Part shown: positions 16,806 through 25,152 of the stretch, in pieces
How the letters are laid out: every line of letters begins with the position of its first letter
Numbering within the stretch: position 1 is the first letter of the stretch
Origin: Streptomyces shenzhenensis
GTDB lineage: Bacteria > Actinomycetota > Actinomycetes > Streptomycetales > Streptomycetaceae
DNA length: 64,000 nt
Assembly: GCF_021462265.1 (NCBI RefSeq)
Contig: NZ_JAJONF010000001.1
Span: 62,001-126,000, forward strand
Direction of reading: 5' to 3'
Made by a program: the position numbers and the translations under genes
The notes under the pieces: model-generated
Seen by the model: only the letters and a program-made list of their open reading frames with translations
The model's database searches: none
Told to the model about the DNA's origin: nothing

Positions 16806-16942
16806 TCGAAGCGTAGTTCAAGAGGGGTCGTCAACACCCTTGCGGGGAAGGTGAATCCTGTGACCGCGATACACGAGTGCCCCCTCGGGGCGATAGGGTT
16901 ACCCTGCCCGGGCCGGGTGGACTCGTACGGGTGGGGAGTGAC

Positions 16943-17212
16943 ATGGATCAGATAACACGCAGCAGGGCGAGGGTTCCTGCGATCACCTGCGGGAGCGGCG
17001 CGACCAGTTCGCGCCTCGACCGCCATCTGTCGGTGCTGGCGGGTCCCGCCATACCGCAGCAGCAGGCGGTCGAGGCGACCTCGCTGATGCGTGAGCTGAC
17101 CGCGCGTGAACCCGCGCAGCGCAGCGACCGGGTCACGCGGGTCGGCCGTGTCTCCCTCTTCGCGCCGCTGCGCAGGCTGCGCCGTTCACTGTTCGGCGGC
17201 AACAAGCACTGA
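16943..17212 (+). CDS. Small conserved hypothetical protein, 89 residues
   Basis: ATG 16943 has GGGGAG eight bases upstream. The product opens MDQITRSRARVPAIT, has a central helix-prone stretch (QQAVEATSLMRELTARE) and a very basic C terminus (LRRLRRSLFGGNKH). No signal peptide, span or named domain. It may be a nucleic-acid-associated or regulatory small protein, but that is only a guess from charge. Upstream, TAGGGT in a GGGTTACCC context (around 16896) could be a -10. The gene lies between the anti-sigma gene and the convergent CoA-transferase. Confidence 0.65.
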   Translation: MDQITRSRARVPAITCGSGATSSRLDRHLSVLAGPAIPQQQAVEATSLMRELTAREPAQRSDRVTRVGRVSLFAPLRRLRRSLFGGNKH

Positions 17213-17235
17213 CCGCCCGACCGTCACGCCCGCGC

Positions 17236-18432
17236 TCAGGCCGCCACACCGTCCCGGCGCAACGCTGCGATCTCGGCGTCCGTCATCCCCACGGCACGCA
17301 GCAGCGCCCCGGTGTGCTGCCCGAGCGCGGGTACGTCCCCCATCCGCGCCTCGTCCCCGCCCGGCAGCGTGATGGGTGGCAGCAACGCACGCAGTGGCCC
17401 GACCGGTGACCCCACTTCCCGCCACCGCTGCCGCGCCGCCAGCTGCGGATGCCCGGCCAGTTCCCGCAGATCCCGCAGCCGCGCGCACGCGATGCCCGCG
17501 GCCTCCAGCCGTGCCAGCGCCTCGTCGGCACCGAGCGCCTTGAGAGCGGTGCCGACCAGTTCGTCGGTCCGCGCCCGGTTCGCCACCCGTGCCGCGTTCG
17601 TCGCGAACGCCGGATCCGTGCCCCACTCGGGCCGGCCGATCACCTGTTCGGCCAGTCGCCGCCACTCCCGGTCGTTCTGCACGGACAGCAGCACCCGCCC
17701 GCCGTCCGCGGTCGGATAGGCGTCGTACGGCGCGATCACGGCATGCGCCAGACCCGTGCGATCGGGCGGCGTCCCGCCGTGCATCGTGTGATGCAGCGGA
17801 TGCCCGAGCCACTCGGCCAGTGCCTCCAGCATCGACACCTCCACCGGCCCGCCCCGCCCGGTGGTCCCGCGCCGCACCAGCGCCGCGAGGACGCCCGAGA
17901 AGGCGTACATGGCCGCCGCGATGTCCGCGGCCGGGATCCCGGCCTTCACGGGCTGCTCCGGCGTCCCGGTGACCGACACCAGCCCCGCCTCGCACTGCAC
18001 GAGCATGTCGTACGCGCGTTTGCCGGCGTACGGCCCCGACGCCCCGTACCCGGAGATGTCCACCGCGACCAGCCGGGGGTGCGCGGCGCACAGCGTGGCC
18101 GCGTCGAGCCCGAGCCGGGACGCGGCACCGTGCGCCAGGTTCTGCACGAAGACGTCCGCGTCCGCGATCAGCCGCCGTACGACGTCCAGGCCGCGTGGGT
18201 CCTTGAGGTCCAGCGCGATGGACTCCTTGCCCCGGTTGCACCACACGAAGTGCGAGGCGAGCCCCCGGGCGGCGGTGTCGTAGCCACGCGCGAAGTCCCC
18301 GCCGTCGGTCCGCTCCACCTTGATGACGCGGGCCCCGAGGTCGGCGAGCTGCCGGGTGGCGAAGGGGGCGGCCACGGCCTGTTCGACGGCGACGACGGTG
18401 ATGCCTTCGAGAGGCAGGGGGAGACGGTCCAT
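17236..18432 (-). CDS. CaiB/BaiF family CoA-transferase (class III)
   Basis: 398 residues from ATG 18432 (MDRLPLPLEGITVVAVEQ); ATG 18444 is possible. Class III CoA-transferases move CoA between carboxylic acids through an enzyme-aspartyl intermediate. The family blocks are AAPFATRQLADLGARVIKVE, the loop FVWCNRGKESIALDLK, FVQNLAHGAASRLGL and GIPAADIAAAMYA, whose Asp (residue 170) aligns with the catalytic aspartate. The C-terminal segment has the usual GHPQLAARQRWREV. No ligase or acyl-CoA partner is adjacent, so the acid handled is unknown. Confidence 0.85.
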   Translation of the reverse strand: MDRLPLPLEGITVVAVEQAVAAPFATRQLADLGARVIKVERTDGGDFARGYDTAARGLASHFVWCNRGKESIALDLKDPRGLDVVRRLIADADVFVQNLAHGAASRLGLDAATLCAAHPRLVAVDISGYGASGPYAGKRAYDMLVQCEAGLVSVTGTPEQPVKAGIPAADIAAAMYAFSGVLAALVRRGTTGRGGPVEVSMLEALAEWLGHPLHHTMHGGTPPDRTGLAHAVIAPYDAYPTADGGRVLLSVQNDREWRRLAEQVIGRPEWGTDPAFATNAARVANRARTDELVGTALKALGADEALARLEAAGIACARLRDLRELAGHPQLAARQRWREVGSPVGPLRALLPPITLPGGDEARMGDVPALGQHTGALLRAVGMTDAEIAALRRDGVAA

Positions 18433-18465
18433 GGACCGGATCATGTCCGGTGACCACCGGGTTTG

Positions 18466-19242
18466 TCAGCAGTGACCGTACCGGCGGACGGCCAGGGGCA
18501 GGAAGACGGCGATGAGGACCACGCTCCAGAGAACCGAGCCCAGGACGGGGTGCGCCACCGGCCAGGCCGCGCCGTCCGGGACGGGAGCGTTGCCGAAGAG
18601 GTCGCGCAGGGCCGTCGTCACCGCGCTGATCGGGTTCCACTCGGCGAGCGTGCGCAGCCAGCCGGGGAGGTTGCCGGTGGGAATGTAGGCGTCGGAGAGC
18701 AGCGGCAGCACGAAGAAGGACGCCCCGAGCTGACCGGCCGCCTCCTCGCTGCGGGTGAGCAGGCCGAGGTGGATGCCGACGGTCGTGCAGGCGAACCGGA
18801 ACAGGAGCAGCAGGCCCACCGCGCCGGCCGCCGCGGCTGCCGAGCCCTCGACGCGCCAGCCCACGGCGAGTCCCACCAGGAGCAGGGGAACGGTACCCAC
18901 CGTGGTGACGACGAGGTCCGCCACCGCCTGTCCCAGCGGTACCGCGGCCCGGCTCACCGGCATGCTCCGGAAGCGGTCCGTCACGCCTCGATGGGTGTCC
19001 TGGGCGGCCTGGAACATCCCCGTCATGATCCCGCCGGCCGCGGTCGCCACCAGCAGTCCCGGGACGAGGAAGGAGCGGTACTCCTGGCCGGGCATCGCCA
19101 GCGCGCTGCCGAAGACGTAGCCGAAGAACAGCAGCATGTTGACCGGCATCAGCTGGGTGAGGACCGCGAGGCCCGGGCTGTTGCGGACCCGGCGCAGCTG
19201 CCGTCCCGCCATCGCGACACCGTCGTACACGAGCTCACTCAT
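18466..19242 (-). CDS. ABC-2 type exporter permease (DrrB-like)
   Basis: 258 residues with six hydrophobic segments, basic N terminus (MAGRQLRRVRNSPG) and the ABC-2 signature region around LRTLAEWNPISAVTTALRDL before the last span, as in daunorubicin-type exporters. ATG 19242 overlaps the stop of the ATPase gene by four bases (ATGA), so the two subunits are made together. The half-transporter pair would export a lipophilic compound; the local TetR, which controls the pair, suggests induction by that compound. Confidence 0.88.
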   Translation of the reverse strand: MSELVYDGVAMAGRQLRRVRNSPGLAVLTQLMPVNMLLFFGYVFGSALAMPGQEYRSFLVPGLLVATAAGGIMTGMFQAAQDTHRGVTDRFRSMPVSRAAVPLGQAVADLVVTTVGTVPLLLVGLAVGWRVEGSAAAAAGAVGLLLLFRFACTTVGIHLGLLTRSEEAAGQLGASFFVLPLLSDAYIPTGNLPGWLRTLAEWNPISAVTTALRDLFGNAPVPDGAAWPVAHPVLGSVLWSVVLIAVFLPLAVRRYGHC

Positions 19243-20174
19243 GCGGGGCTTCCCGTCAGTCGGAGGAAGACGTCGTCCAGGGTCGGCTGTCTGATGCTCG
19301 CGTCGAGCAACGGCACTCCCGCCGCGTCGAGTTCGCGCACCAGGCGGGGGAGGGTGAGGGTGGGATCGGTGGTGACGGCGCCGACGGTGTGCCCGTCGTG
19401 ATCGAACTGCGGCTCCGCTCCGGTGAGTTGATCGATGACGGCGGCGGCCTTCGGCAGCGCGTCCCGGTCGGCGACCACCGCCTGTGCGTACCGGCCGACG
19501 AGAGCCTTCAGTTCGGCGGGAGAGCCGGTCCGGGCCACCCGGCCCCGGTCGATCAGCACGATGTCGTCGGCGAGCTGGTCGGCCTCCTCCAGGTACTGCG
19601 TGGTGAGCAGCACCGTCGTGCCGTCCGCGGCCAGCTCGCGCACCGTGTCCCAGATGCCGTTCCTGCTGGCCGGGTCGAGGCCGGTGGTGGGCTCGTCGAG
19701 GAACAGCACGGCGGGGCGGCGGACCAGGCTCGCCGCGAGGTCGAGGCGGCGGCGCATACCGCCGGAGTAGGTGGCTGCCTTGCGGTCGGCCGCCTCGGCG
19801 AGACCGAAGCGGCCGAGGAGTTCGGCCGCCCGGTCGTTCGGCCCCGGCACCCGGTGCAGCCGGGCGAAGAGGCGCAGGTTCTCGTGGCCGGTGAGGTCGC
19901 CGTCGACCGAGGCGTACTGGCCGGTGACGCCGATGCTGCGGCGTACGGCCGCCGCGTCCCGGACCAGGTCGTGCCCCGCGACGCGGGCGGAGCCGGCGTC
20001 CGGCCGGAGGAGGGTGGCCAGCAGGCGTACGGCCGTCGTCTTCCCCGCCCCGTTCGGCCCGAGCAGTCCGCAGACCGCGCCCTGCCGTACGGCCAGATCG
20101 AGACCGCGCAGGGCGTGCACGGCGCCGAAGCGCTTCTCCAGACCCTCACTAAGTACAGCGTACGTAGTAGTCAT
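19239..20174 (-). CDS. ABC exporter ATP-binding subunit (DrrA-like)
   Basis: 311 residues from ATG 20174. Walker A GPNGAGKTT (39-47), Q-loop in GVTGQYASVDGDLTG, signature YSGGMRRRLDLA (136-147), Walker B AVLFLDEPTTGLD (155-167) and the C-terminal domain of drug exporters ending PTLDDVFLRLTG. The promoter appears leaderless: reverse-strand TATGGT at 20181-20186 puts the start at the ATG. Two palindromic operators, one over the -35 region and one inside codons 3-9, flank this start. Operon with the permease, divergent from its TetR. Confidence 0.9.
   Translation of the reverse strand: MTTTYAVLSEGLEKRFGAVHALRGLDLAVRQGAVCGLLGPNGAGKTTAVRLLATLLRPDAGSARVAGHDLVRDAAAVRRSIGVTGQYASVDGDLTGHENLRLFARLHRVPGPNDRAAELLGRFGLAEAADRKAATYSGGMRRRLDLAASLVRRPAVLFLDEPTTGLDPASRNGIWDTVRELAADGTTVLLTTQYLEEADQLADDIVLIDRGRVARTGSPAELKALVGRYAQAVVADRDALPKAAAVIDQLTGAEPQFDHDGHTVGAVTTDPTLTLPRLVRELDAAGVPLLDASIRQPTLDDVFLRLTGSPA
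20150..20166. promoter_or_regulatory. TetR operator O2 inside the ABC gene start
   Basis: TAAGTAC-AGC-GTACGTA: 7-base arms with one mismatch around a 3-base spacer. It is an inverted version of O1 (both contain CTACGTACGCTGTAC on one strand), with centres 43 bases apart (about four helical turns), and covers codons 3-9 of the ATPase gene. Confidence 0.65.
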
Positions 20175-20192
20175 ACGGCGACCATAGCGCAC

Positions 20193-20209
20193 TACGTACG
20201 CTGTACGTA
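20193..20209. promoter_or_regulatory. TetR operator O1 between ABC and tetR genes
   Basis: TACGTAC-GCT-GTACGTA: a perfect 7-3-7 palindrome in the divergent promoter region. It overlaps the likely -35 of the ABC operon (TTACGT, reverse strand 20205-20210) and ends just before TAGGAT (20212-20217), a -10 candidate for the tetR gene. Confidence 0.8.
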
Positions 20210-20237
20210 ACTAGGATGGTGGGCGAGGTGATGACCG

Positions 20238-20948
20238 ATGGCAGTCCGAGGGGTCGAACCCGAGGTGATCTGGGCGCGTCCCGAGCGGACCGGGAGGGGG
20301 CCGCGGCCGGCGTTCACCCGCGCCGACATCGCGGCGGTCGCGGTGCGGATCGCCGACGCGGAGGGTCTGGACGCGGTGTCGATGCGGCATGTGGCGGCCG
20401 GCGTGGGGTGCGGCACCATGTCGCTGTACAACTACGTCCCCCGCAAGGAGGACCTGTACGAGCTGATGTTCGACGCGGTCAGCGCGGAGCACGAGCTCTG
20501 GGAGCCGACGGGGAACTGGCGGGCCGACATGATGCGGGTCGCCGAGCAGACCCGGGAGCTGATGCGCCGACACCCGTGGGTGGCCCGTCTGATGTCACCG
20601 GTCTACGGCTTCAGCCCCCATGCGCTGCGGTATCTGGAGCACTGTCTGGCCTGCCTGGAGCCGCTGGACGCGTCGTACGGCACCAAGTTCGAGCTGGTCG
20701 CCATGGTGAACGGTGTGGTCACCACCTATGTGCGGAACGAGATCGACACGGCCGAGCGGGTGCGGAACCTGCCGTGGTCCGAGGAACGGGAGAACGCGAT
20801 GCGCATCGCCTACCTCGGGGGGCAGATCGCCTCGGGGGCGTATCCGCGGATGGCGGAGGCGTTCGCGCAGGATTCGGGGCCGGTTGACATGGAGGGGGTT
20901 TTCCGGCGGGCGGTGGCGCGGGTTCTGGACGGGTTCGCGTCGTCGTAG
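20238..20948 (+). CDS. TetR family repressor of the ABC exporter
   Basis: 236 residues. The N-terminal helix-turn-helix lies at about 24-70 (RADIAAVAVRIADAEGLDA, VSMRHVAAGVGCGTMSLYNY), preceded by a 22-residue arm. The C-terminal ligand domain is of the TetR_C type seen in regulators of drug exporters (RHPWVARLMSPVYGFSPHA). Divergent from the ABC pair with two strong palindromic operators between and inside them, so it almost certainly represses both transcription units and releases on ligand binding. No ligand can be inferred. Confidence 0.9.
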   Translation: MAVRGVEPEVIWARPERTGRGPRPAFTRADIAAVAVRIADAEGLDAVSMRHVAAGVGCGTMSLYNYVPRKEDLYELMFDAVSAEHELWEPTGNWRADMMRVAEQTRELMRRHPWVARLMSPVYGFSPHALRYLEHCLACLEPLDASYGTKFELVAMVNGVVTTYVRNEIDTAERVRNLPWSEERENAMRIAYLGGQIASGAYPRMAEAFAQDSGPVDMEGVFRRAVARVLDGFASS

Positions 20949-21025
20949 GCCGCGGGTGGGCGGGCGTCGGGCGCGCCCGCGCGGCGGCAGCCGCGGACCG
21001 AACGCGGCCCGCGCCCCTGGGCGAC

Positions 21026-22177
21026 TCACAGCAGCGTCAGTTGACCCGCCGGGCCCTCTTCCGTGTGCTCCAGGATCGACGCCGGTTTGCGGGCCGTCTC
21101 CGGCGGCGGGAGAACGCCCGCCGCGGTCAGGTCGGCCGCCGTGATCGGTGTCTTGATCTCCAGCTCGGCCTGCTGCGCGCGGACGTCTGCCAGCAGGGTC
21201 AGGACCGTGATCAGTTCCAGCAGCTCCGAGGTCTGCTGCTGCGGCCATGTCGTGGGGCCGATCGCCGACAGGGTGCCCGGTTCCCCCTGTTGCGCGCGGG
21301 TGGTGAACCACGCCTGAAGGACCCGTACCTCGCCCATCCTGAAGTCCCACGCCTCCCGCGGCACCGGGGAGATGCGGCCCTCGTCGAGGTGGAGGGCCTC
21401 CTCCTCGGGGTCGTAGAGGAGCGTGCGGGGGCGGGCGGGGAGCGGGGCCCGGACGTACGGGCGGCGGCCGCCCGGGAGCCGGGGGCGTTCGCCGTCGCGG
21501 CGCAGCAGCCACAGGGCCCGCCGGCCCAGTGCCACGCCTCTCGACCAGAGGCCGGGGTCCCCGGTCAGCGGCACGGTGTGGTCGGCGCGCACCGTCGCCA
21601 GGATCCAGGCCAGGACGTCCACCGGAGTGGGGTCTTCGCCCAGCCGGTCGGCCAGGTAGGCCGGCAGCCCCGGTGCCAGGTTCGGTTCGTCGCCCCCCGG
21701 CCGGCGGTACAGCGGACGGATGCGGCCCGTGCGCAGGGTGGGCAGGAGGGAGGTCGCCAGCAGGGGCATCCCCTCCGCCGATTCCACCGCGAAGATCTGG
21801 CGGTCGTCCGCCACCCGCCACAACTCCGGGCGGGCCGCGTCGATCAGGCGGTGGTCCGGGAGCAGCCACTGTTCGTCGAAGGGGGCCGTCAGGACGCGGA
21901 CCGGCTCCGGGCAGGGGGACGCGGCCCGCTCCAGTCTCTCCGTGCCGGTCGGCCGGCCCGGTAGCTGGGCCACCGCTGAATGGACCGACCGGGAGCGCGT
22001 CGGCTCGAACAGCGTCTCCCGGTCGGTGCCCTCGGCCTTGAGAAGGGCGTCCCAGCGGGCCTTCAGAGTCGCCGGGCCGGGAGCCGTCGGCCACCCCCGG
22101 CCGAGCCGTAGTGGTGCGACGGACCACGGCATGAGGTCCGCCAGCAGCGGAGCGTCGTCGGGCGTCACGCCCGGCAT
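21026..22177 (-). CDS. Orphan specificity-like domain of type ISP restriction-modification enzymes
   Basis: 383 residues. The text from about 85 on matches, from memory, the C-terminal target-recognition region of Streptomyces type ISP (LlaBIII-like) enzymes: DEQWLLPDHRLIDAARPELW, QIFAVES, PNLAPGLPAYLADRL, a block DVLAWILATVRADHTVPLT, then TLHLDEGRISPVP-like text (ALHLDEGRISPVPREAWDF) and a final ADLTAAGVLPPP. No helicase, nuclease or methyltransferase motif is present and none is encoded nearby, so it cannot cut or modify DNA by itself. It may be a DNA-binding remnant, a decoy or a regulator. It starts 12 bases after the GntR stop, in the same direction. Confidence 0.7.
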   Translation of the reverse strand: MPGVTPDDAPLLADLMPWSVAPLRLGRGWPTAPGPATLKARWDALLKAEGTDRETLFEPTRSRSVHSAVAQLPGRPTGTERLERAASPCPEPVRVLTAPFDEQWLLPDHRLIDAARPELWRVADDRQIFAVESAEGMPLLATSLLPTLRTGRIRPLYRRPGGDEPNLAPGLPAYLADRLGEDPTPVDVLAWILATVRADHTVPLTGDPGLWSRGVALGRRALWLLRRDGERPRLPGGRRPYVRAPLPARPRTLLYDPEEEALHLDEGRISPVPREAWDFRMGEVRVLQAWFTTRAQQGEPGTLSAIGPTTWPQQQTSELLELITVLTLLADVRAQQAELEIKTPITAADLTAAGVLPPPETARKPASILEHTEEGPAGQLTLL

Positions 22178-22189
22178 CGTACGACGAGT

Positions 22190-22939
22190 TCAGGTGGCGT
22201 CGAGGGTGACCGTGAAGGAGAAACGGTCGCCCCGGTAGTGGATGACCGCCAGATCCAGGACCCGCCCGGCGGTGTCGTAGGTGACGCCCGTGTAGTGCAG
22301 GATCGGGCTGAGGAGCGGGACTTGGAGCAGCCGGGCGGTCTCCGGGTCGGCCAGGCGGGCCTCGACCGTGTCCGTGATGCGGCTGATGTCCGCGCGGACG
22401 ACGTCCCGGAGCACCTTGGTCATCGGCCAGCGGGCGAGGTCCTCCGGGTCGATGCGCTCGGCCAGTTCGGGGCGGACGTGGTTGCGGGCGTGGTTGGTGG
22501 GCTCGCCGGTCTGCTCGTCACTGCGCAGCCGGTGGTACGCCGCCACCTGCGCGAGATCCGGGAAGTACTCGGTGAGTTCGCCGGTGACGGGCACCGTGCC
22601 GTGGTCCAGCAGCCGTGCCGTCATGCCCGACTGCTGGGCCACGATCGCGTCCACCGAGCCGAGCAGCCGTACCGGGGTGCCCCGCCGGGCGTCCGGTTCG
22701 ATGAAGGTGCCGCGGCGGCGGTGCCGGCTGATCAGGCCCTCGTCCTCCAGTTCCTTCAGCGCCTGCCGCATGGTCAGCACGCTCACGCCGTAGTGCTCCG
22801 CGAGCTGCTCCTCGGTGGGCAGCCGGAGCGGGTCCCGGGGCGAGCGGCCGAGTATCGAGGCGCGCAGCGACTGCGACACCTGGTACCAGAGCGGCAGCTT
22901 GCGGTTCAGGACGATCGAGTCCGGGGCGAAGGAGGTCAC
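22190..22939 (-). CDS. GntR regulator, HutC/UTRA type
   Basis: 249 residues from GTG 22939 (VTSFAPDSIVLNRKLPLWYQ); an ATG at 23005 would overlap hmgA. The winged helix (about 13-80) shows LRLPTEEQLAEHYGVSVLTM and RQALKELEDEGLISRHRRRG. The UTRA ligand domain follows (about 95-245) with the usual end LHYTGVTYDTAGRVLDLAVI and HYRGDRFSF. It lies 26 bases after hmgA in the same direction, so tyrosine or homogentisate catabolism is the first guess for its role, though UTRA ligands vary widely. Confidence 0.85.
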   Translation of the reverse strand: MTSFAPDSIVLNRKLPLWYQVSQSLRASILGRSPRDPLRLPTEEQLAEHYGVSVLTMRQALKELEDEGLISRHRRRGTFIEPDARRGTPVRLLGSVDAIVAQQSGMTARLLDHGTVPVTGELTEYFPDLAQVAAYHRLRSDEQTGEPTNHARNHVRPELAERIDPEDLARWPMTKVLRDVVRADISRITDTVEARLADPETARLLQVPLLSPILHYTGVTYDTAGRVLDLAVIHYRGDRFSFTVTLDAT

Positions 22940-22965
22940 GGGCCATCCGTACCGGTGGTAGATCT

Positions 22966-24342
22966 TCAGGGCAAGGGGCGGAAGTGCCGTTCCAGGCCCT
23001 GCCACACGTCGTCGTAGCGCGGCTGGAGATGTTCGGCGGCCGCCGCCTGCGGGGTGAGGGTGACCGGCCAGCGGGTCTCGAACATGAATGCCAGACCGTC
23101 GTCCACCTTCTGCGGCCCCAGCTCGGCCGCGCTCGCCCGGTCGAACGTCTCCCGGTCCGGGCCGTGCGCGGACATCATGTTGTGCAGGGACCCGCCGCCC
23201 GGCACGAAGCCCCCCTTTCCGGCGGTCTTCGCGTCGTACGCGCCCTCGATCAGACCCATGTACTCGCTCATCACGTTGCGGTGGAAGTACGGCGGCCGGA
23301 AGGTGTTCTCGCCCACCAGCCAGCGGGGCGCGAAGACCACGAAGTCGACGCCGGCGAGGCCGGGGGTGTCGGAGGGTGCCGTCAGCACCGTGAAGATCGA
23401 CGGGTCGGGGTGGTCGTACGAGATGGTGCCGATCACATTGAAGCGGCGGAGATCGTAGATGTACGGCACATGTGTGCCGTGCCAGGCGACCACGTCCAGT
23501 GGGGAGTGGTCATATGTGGCGGTCCACAGGTTGCCGCAGAACTTGTTGACCACCTCCACCGGACCCGCCACGTCCTCGTAGGCCGCGACGGGGGCCAGGA
23601 AATCCCGGGCGTTGGCGAGGCCGTTGGCGCCGATCGGGCCGAGCTCGGGGAGGCGGAAGGGCGAGCCGTAGTTCTCGCACACATAACCCCGGGCCGTGTC
23701 CTCCAGCAGCTCCACACGGAAGCGGACCCCACGAGGGATCAGTGCCACCTGTCCCGGTTCCACATGCAGCAGACCGAACTCCGTGTGCAGCAGCAGTCCG
23801 CCGTGCTCCGGGACGACGAGCAGCTCGCCGTCCGCGTCGGAGAAGACCCGCGTCATGGAGGCGTTGGCATGGTAGAGGTGCACGGCCATGCCGGTGCGCT
23901 GGGTGGCGTCGCCGTTGCCGCCCAGGGTCCACAGGCCGGCCAGGAAGTCCGTGCCGGGCGGCGGCTCCGGCGCCGGGTTCCAGCGCAGTCGGTTCGGGTC
24001 CGGGGCGAGGTCCGTGAAGGGGGCGGTGCGCAGCGCCCCGTTGCCGGCGGCGCGGGTGAACGCCGGGTGGGCGGCCGAGGGGCGGATCCGGTACAGCCAG
24101 GAGCGGCGGTTGTGGGCCCGCGGCTCGGTGAAGGCGGTGCCGCTGAGCTGCTCCGCGTACAGGCCGAGCGGGGCGCGCTGCGGGGAGTTGCGGCCTTCGG
24201 GCAGGGCGCCCGGCACCGCCTGGGAGGAGTGCTCGTTGCCGAACCCGGAGAGGTACGACAGCCCCTCGGCGGTCTTCCGTGCTTCCCCGCGCTCTCGCTC
24301 GCGCTCGTACACGCTCGCGCGGGAGGTGCCCCCATCGCTCAT
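22966..24342 (-). CDS. hmgA: Homogentisate 1,2-dioxygenase
   Basis: 458 residues. Opens the ring of homogentisate in tyrosine and phenylalanine breakdown, giving maleylacetoacetate. The family start [20 protein letters not shown] is at about 28-47; the non-haem iron ligands sit in [13 protein letters not shown] (His and Glu) and [15 protein letters not shown] (His). Length is slightly above the usual because residues 4-20 are an Arg/Glu-rich insert (ending YERERERGE) that resembles a dispersed repeat read in frame. ATG 24342 has GGGAG six bases upstream. No maleylacetoacetate isomerase or fumarylacetoacetase is adjacent; the downstream GntR may be its regulator. Confidence 0.95.
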   Translation of the reverse strand: MSDGGTSRASVYERERERGEARKTAEGLSYLSGFGNEHSSQAVPGALPEGRNSPQRAPLGLYAEQLSGTAFTEPRAHNRRSWLYRIRPSAAHPAFTRAAGNGALRTAPFTDLAPDPNRLRWNPAPEPPPGTDFLAGLWTLGGNGDATQRTGMAVHLYHANASMTRVFSDADGELLVVPEHGGLLLHTEFGLLHVEPGQVALIPRGVRFRVELLEDTARGYVCENYGSPFRLPELGPIGANGLANARDFLAPVAAYEDVAGPVEVVNKFCGNLWTATYDHSPLDVVAWHGTHVPYIYDLRRFNVIGTISYDHPDPSIFTVLTAPSDTPGLAGVDFVVFAPRWLVGENTFRPPYFHRNVMSEYMGLIEGAYDAKTAGKGGFVPGGGSLHNMMSAHGPDRETFDRASAAELGPQKVDDGLAFMFETRWPVTLTPQAAAAEHLQPRYDDVWQGLERHFRPLP

Positions 24343-24374
24343 GATCGCTCCCTGAACCTGCCTGCACGCCATCG

Positions 24375-24394
24375 ATTCCTATGCAACACCGTAG
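24375..24394. promoter_or_regulatory. Inverted repeat upstream of hmgA
   Basis: TCCTA (24375-24379) and TAGGA (24390-24394) face each other across 10 bases, 33 bases before the hmgA start. It could be the operator of the neighbouring GntR protein. The short arms make this tentative. Confidence 0.35.
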
Positions 24395-24503
24395 GATTGC
24401 GCGGGGCCGGGTGCAAGAGGGCCCGGATCATCCCGCGGGGGGACGGTGAGAACCCGACTTGAGGGGGATCCGGTCTCGGGCGCGCTGTTCTACGCTCCCG
24501 GGC

Positions 24504-25088
24504 ATGTCGTGGACGCGTGGACTGCCGGGTGCGCTCGCGGTCTGCGTGCTGCTGCTGGTCGCGGCGGCGGGATGCGGGACCGGGGACGCGCACGGGCGGC
24601 GGGGAACGGCGTCGTCCTCGCCGGTGGGCAAGGTCCTCGACAAGACGGACACGGGCGGGCGCCACTACCGCGAGCTGGACAAGAAGCGGGCGCCCGAGGT
24701 GGACACGGTGGTCACCCCCGACGCCGCCGGCGGCTGGGACGTCCGGCTCGACGTGCACCGCTTCCGGTTCTCGCAGGCGGGCGGCGCGGCGAAGGCGGTC
24801 CTCGGCCGGGGCCTGGCCTACCTCTTCGTGGACGGCGGCCTGGTGACGCGGCTGCGCACGGCCGCGTACCACCTGCCCGCCGGCCTGGTCCCGCACGGCA
24901 CCCATCACATCACCGCCCGGCTCTACGCGGACGACGGCACGGTCTGGGCCGTGCAGGGCAAGCCGGTGGAGAGCACCGCGGACGTCACCGCGTCGGGCGC
25001 GGAGACGGCCACACCGTCGGCATCGCCGGCCGCACCCGGCACTCCTCCGGCCGCCGGCACCGGCGCGAGCAGCCAGGACGCCGGATGA
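24504..25088 (+). CDS. Putative lipoprotein of unknown function
   Basis: 194 residues. Start ATG 24504 gives a lipoprotein signal: MSWTRGLPGALAV, a hydrophobic core and lipobox VAAAGC with Cys24 as lipid anchor. An acidic/basic linker is followed by a domain of about 110 residues (VDTVVTPDAAGGWDVRLDVH, then GLAYLFVDGGLVTRL, LVPHGTHHITARLYADD) that reads as a beta-sandwich, and a Thr/Ala/Pro tail. The His-rich GTHHI piece is suggestive of metal binding but no family is recognised. TACGCT at 24491-24496 could be a -10 for a leaderless message. Followed by a TetR gene 64 bases on. Confidence 0.7.
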   Translation: MSWTRGLPGALAVCVLLLVAAAGCGTGDAHGRRGTASSSPVGKVLDKTDTGGRHYRELDKKRAPEVDTVVTPDAAGGWDVRLDVHRFRFSQAGGAAKAVLGRGLAYLFVDGGLVTRLRTAAYHLPAGLVPHGTHHITARLYADDGTVWAVQGKPVESTADVTASGAETATPSASPAAPGTPPAAGTGASSQDAG

Positions 25089-25152
25089 GTGCATGGGCCA
25101 TCCGTCTGCGTACTCGGGGGCGTGGTTCCCGTGATCCCGGCGGAAAGGCATC

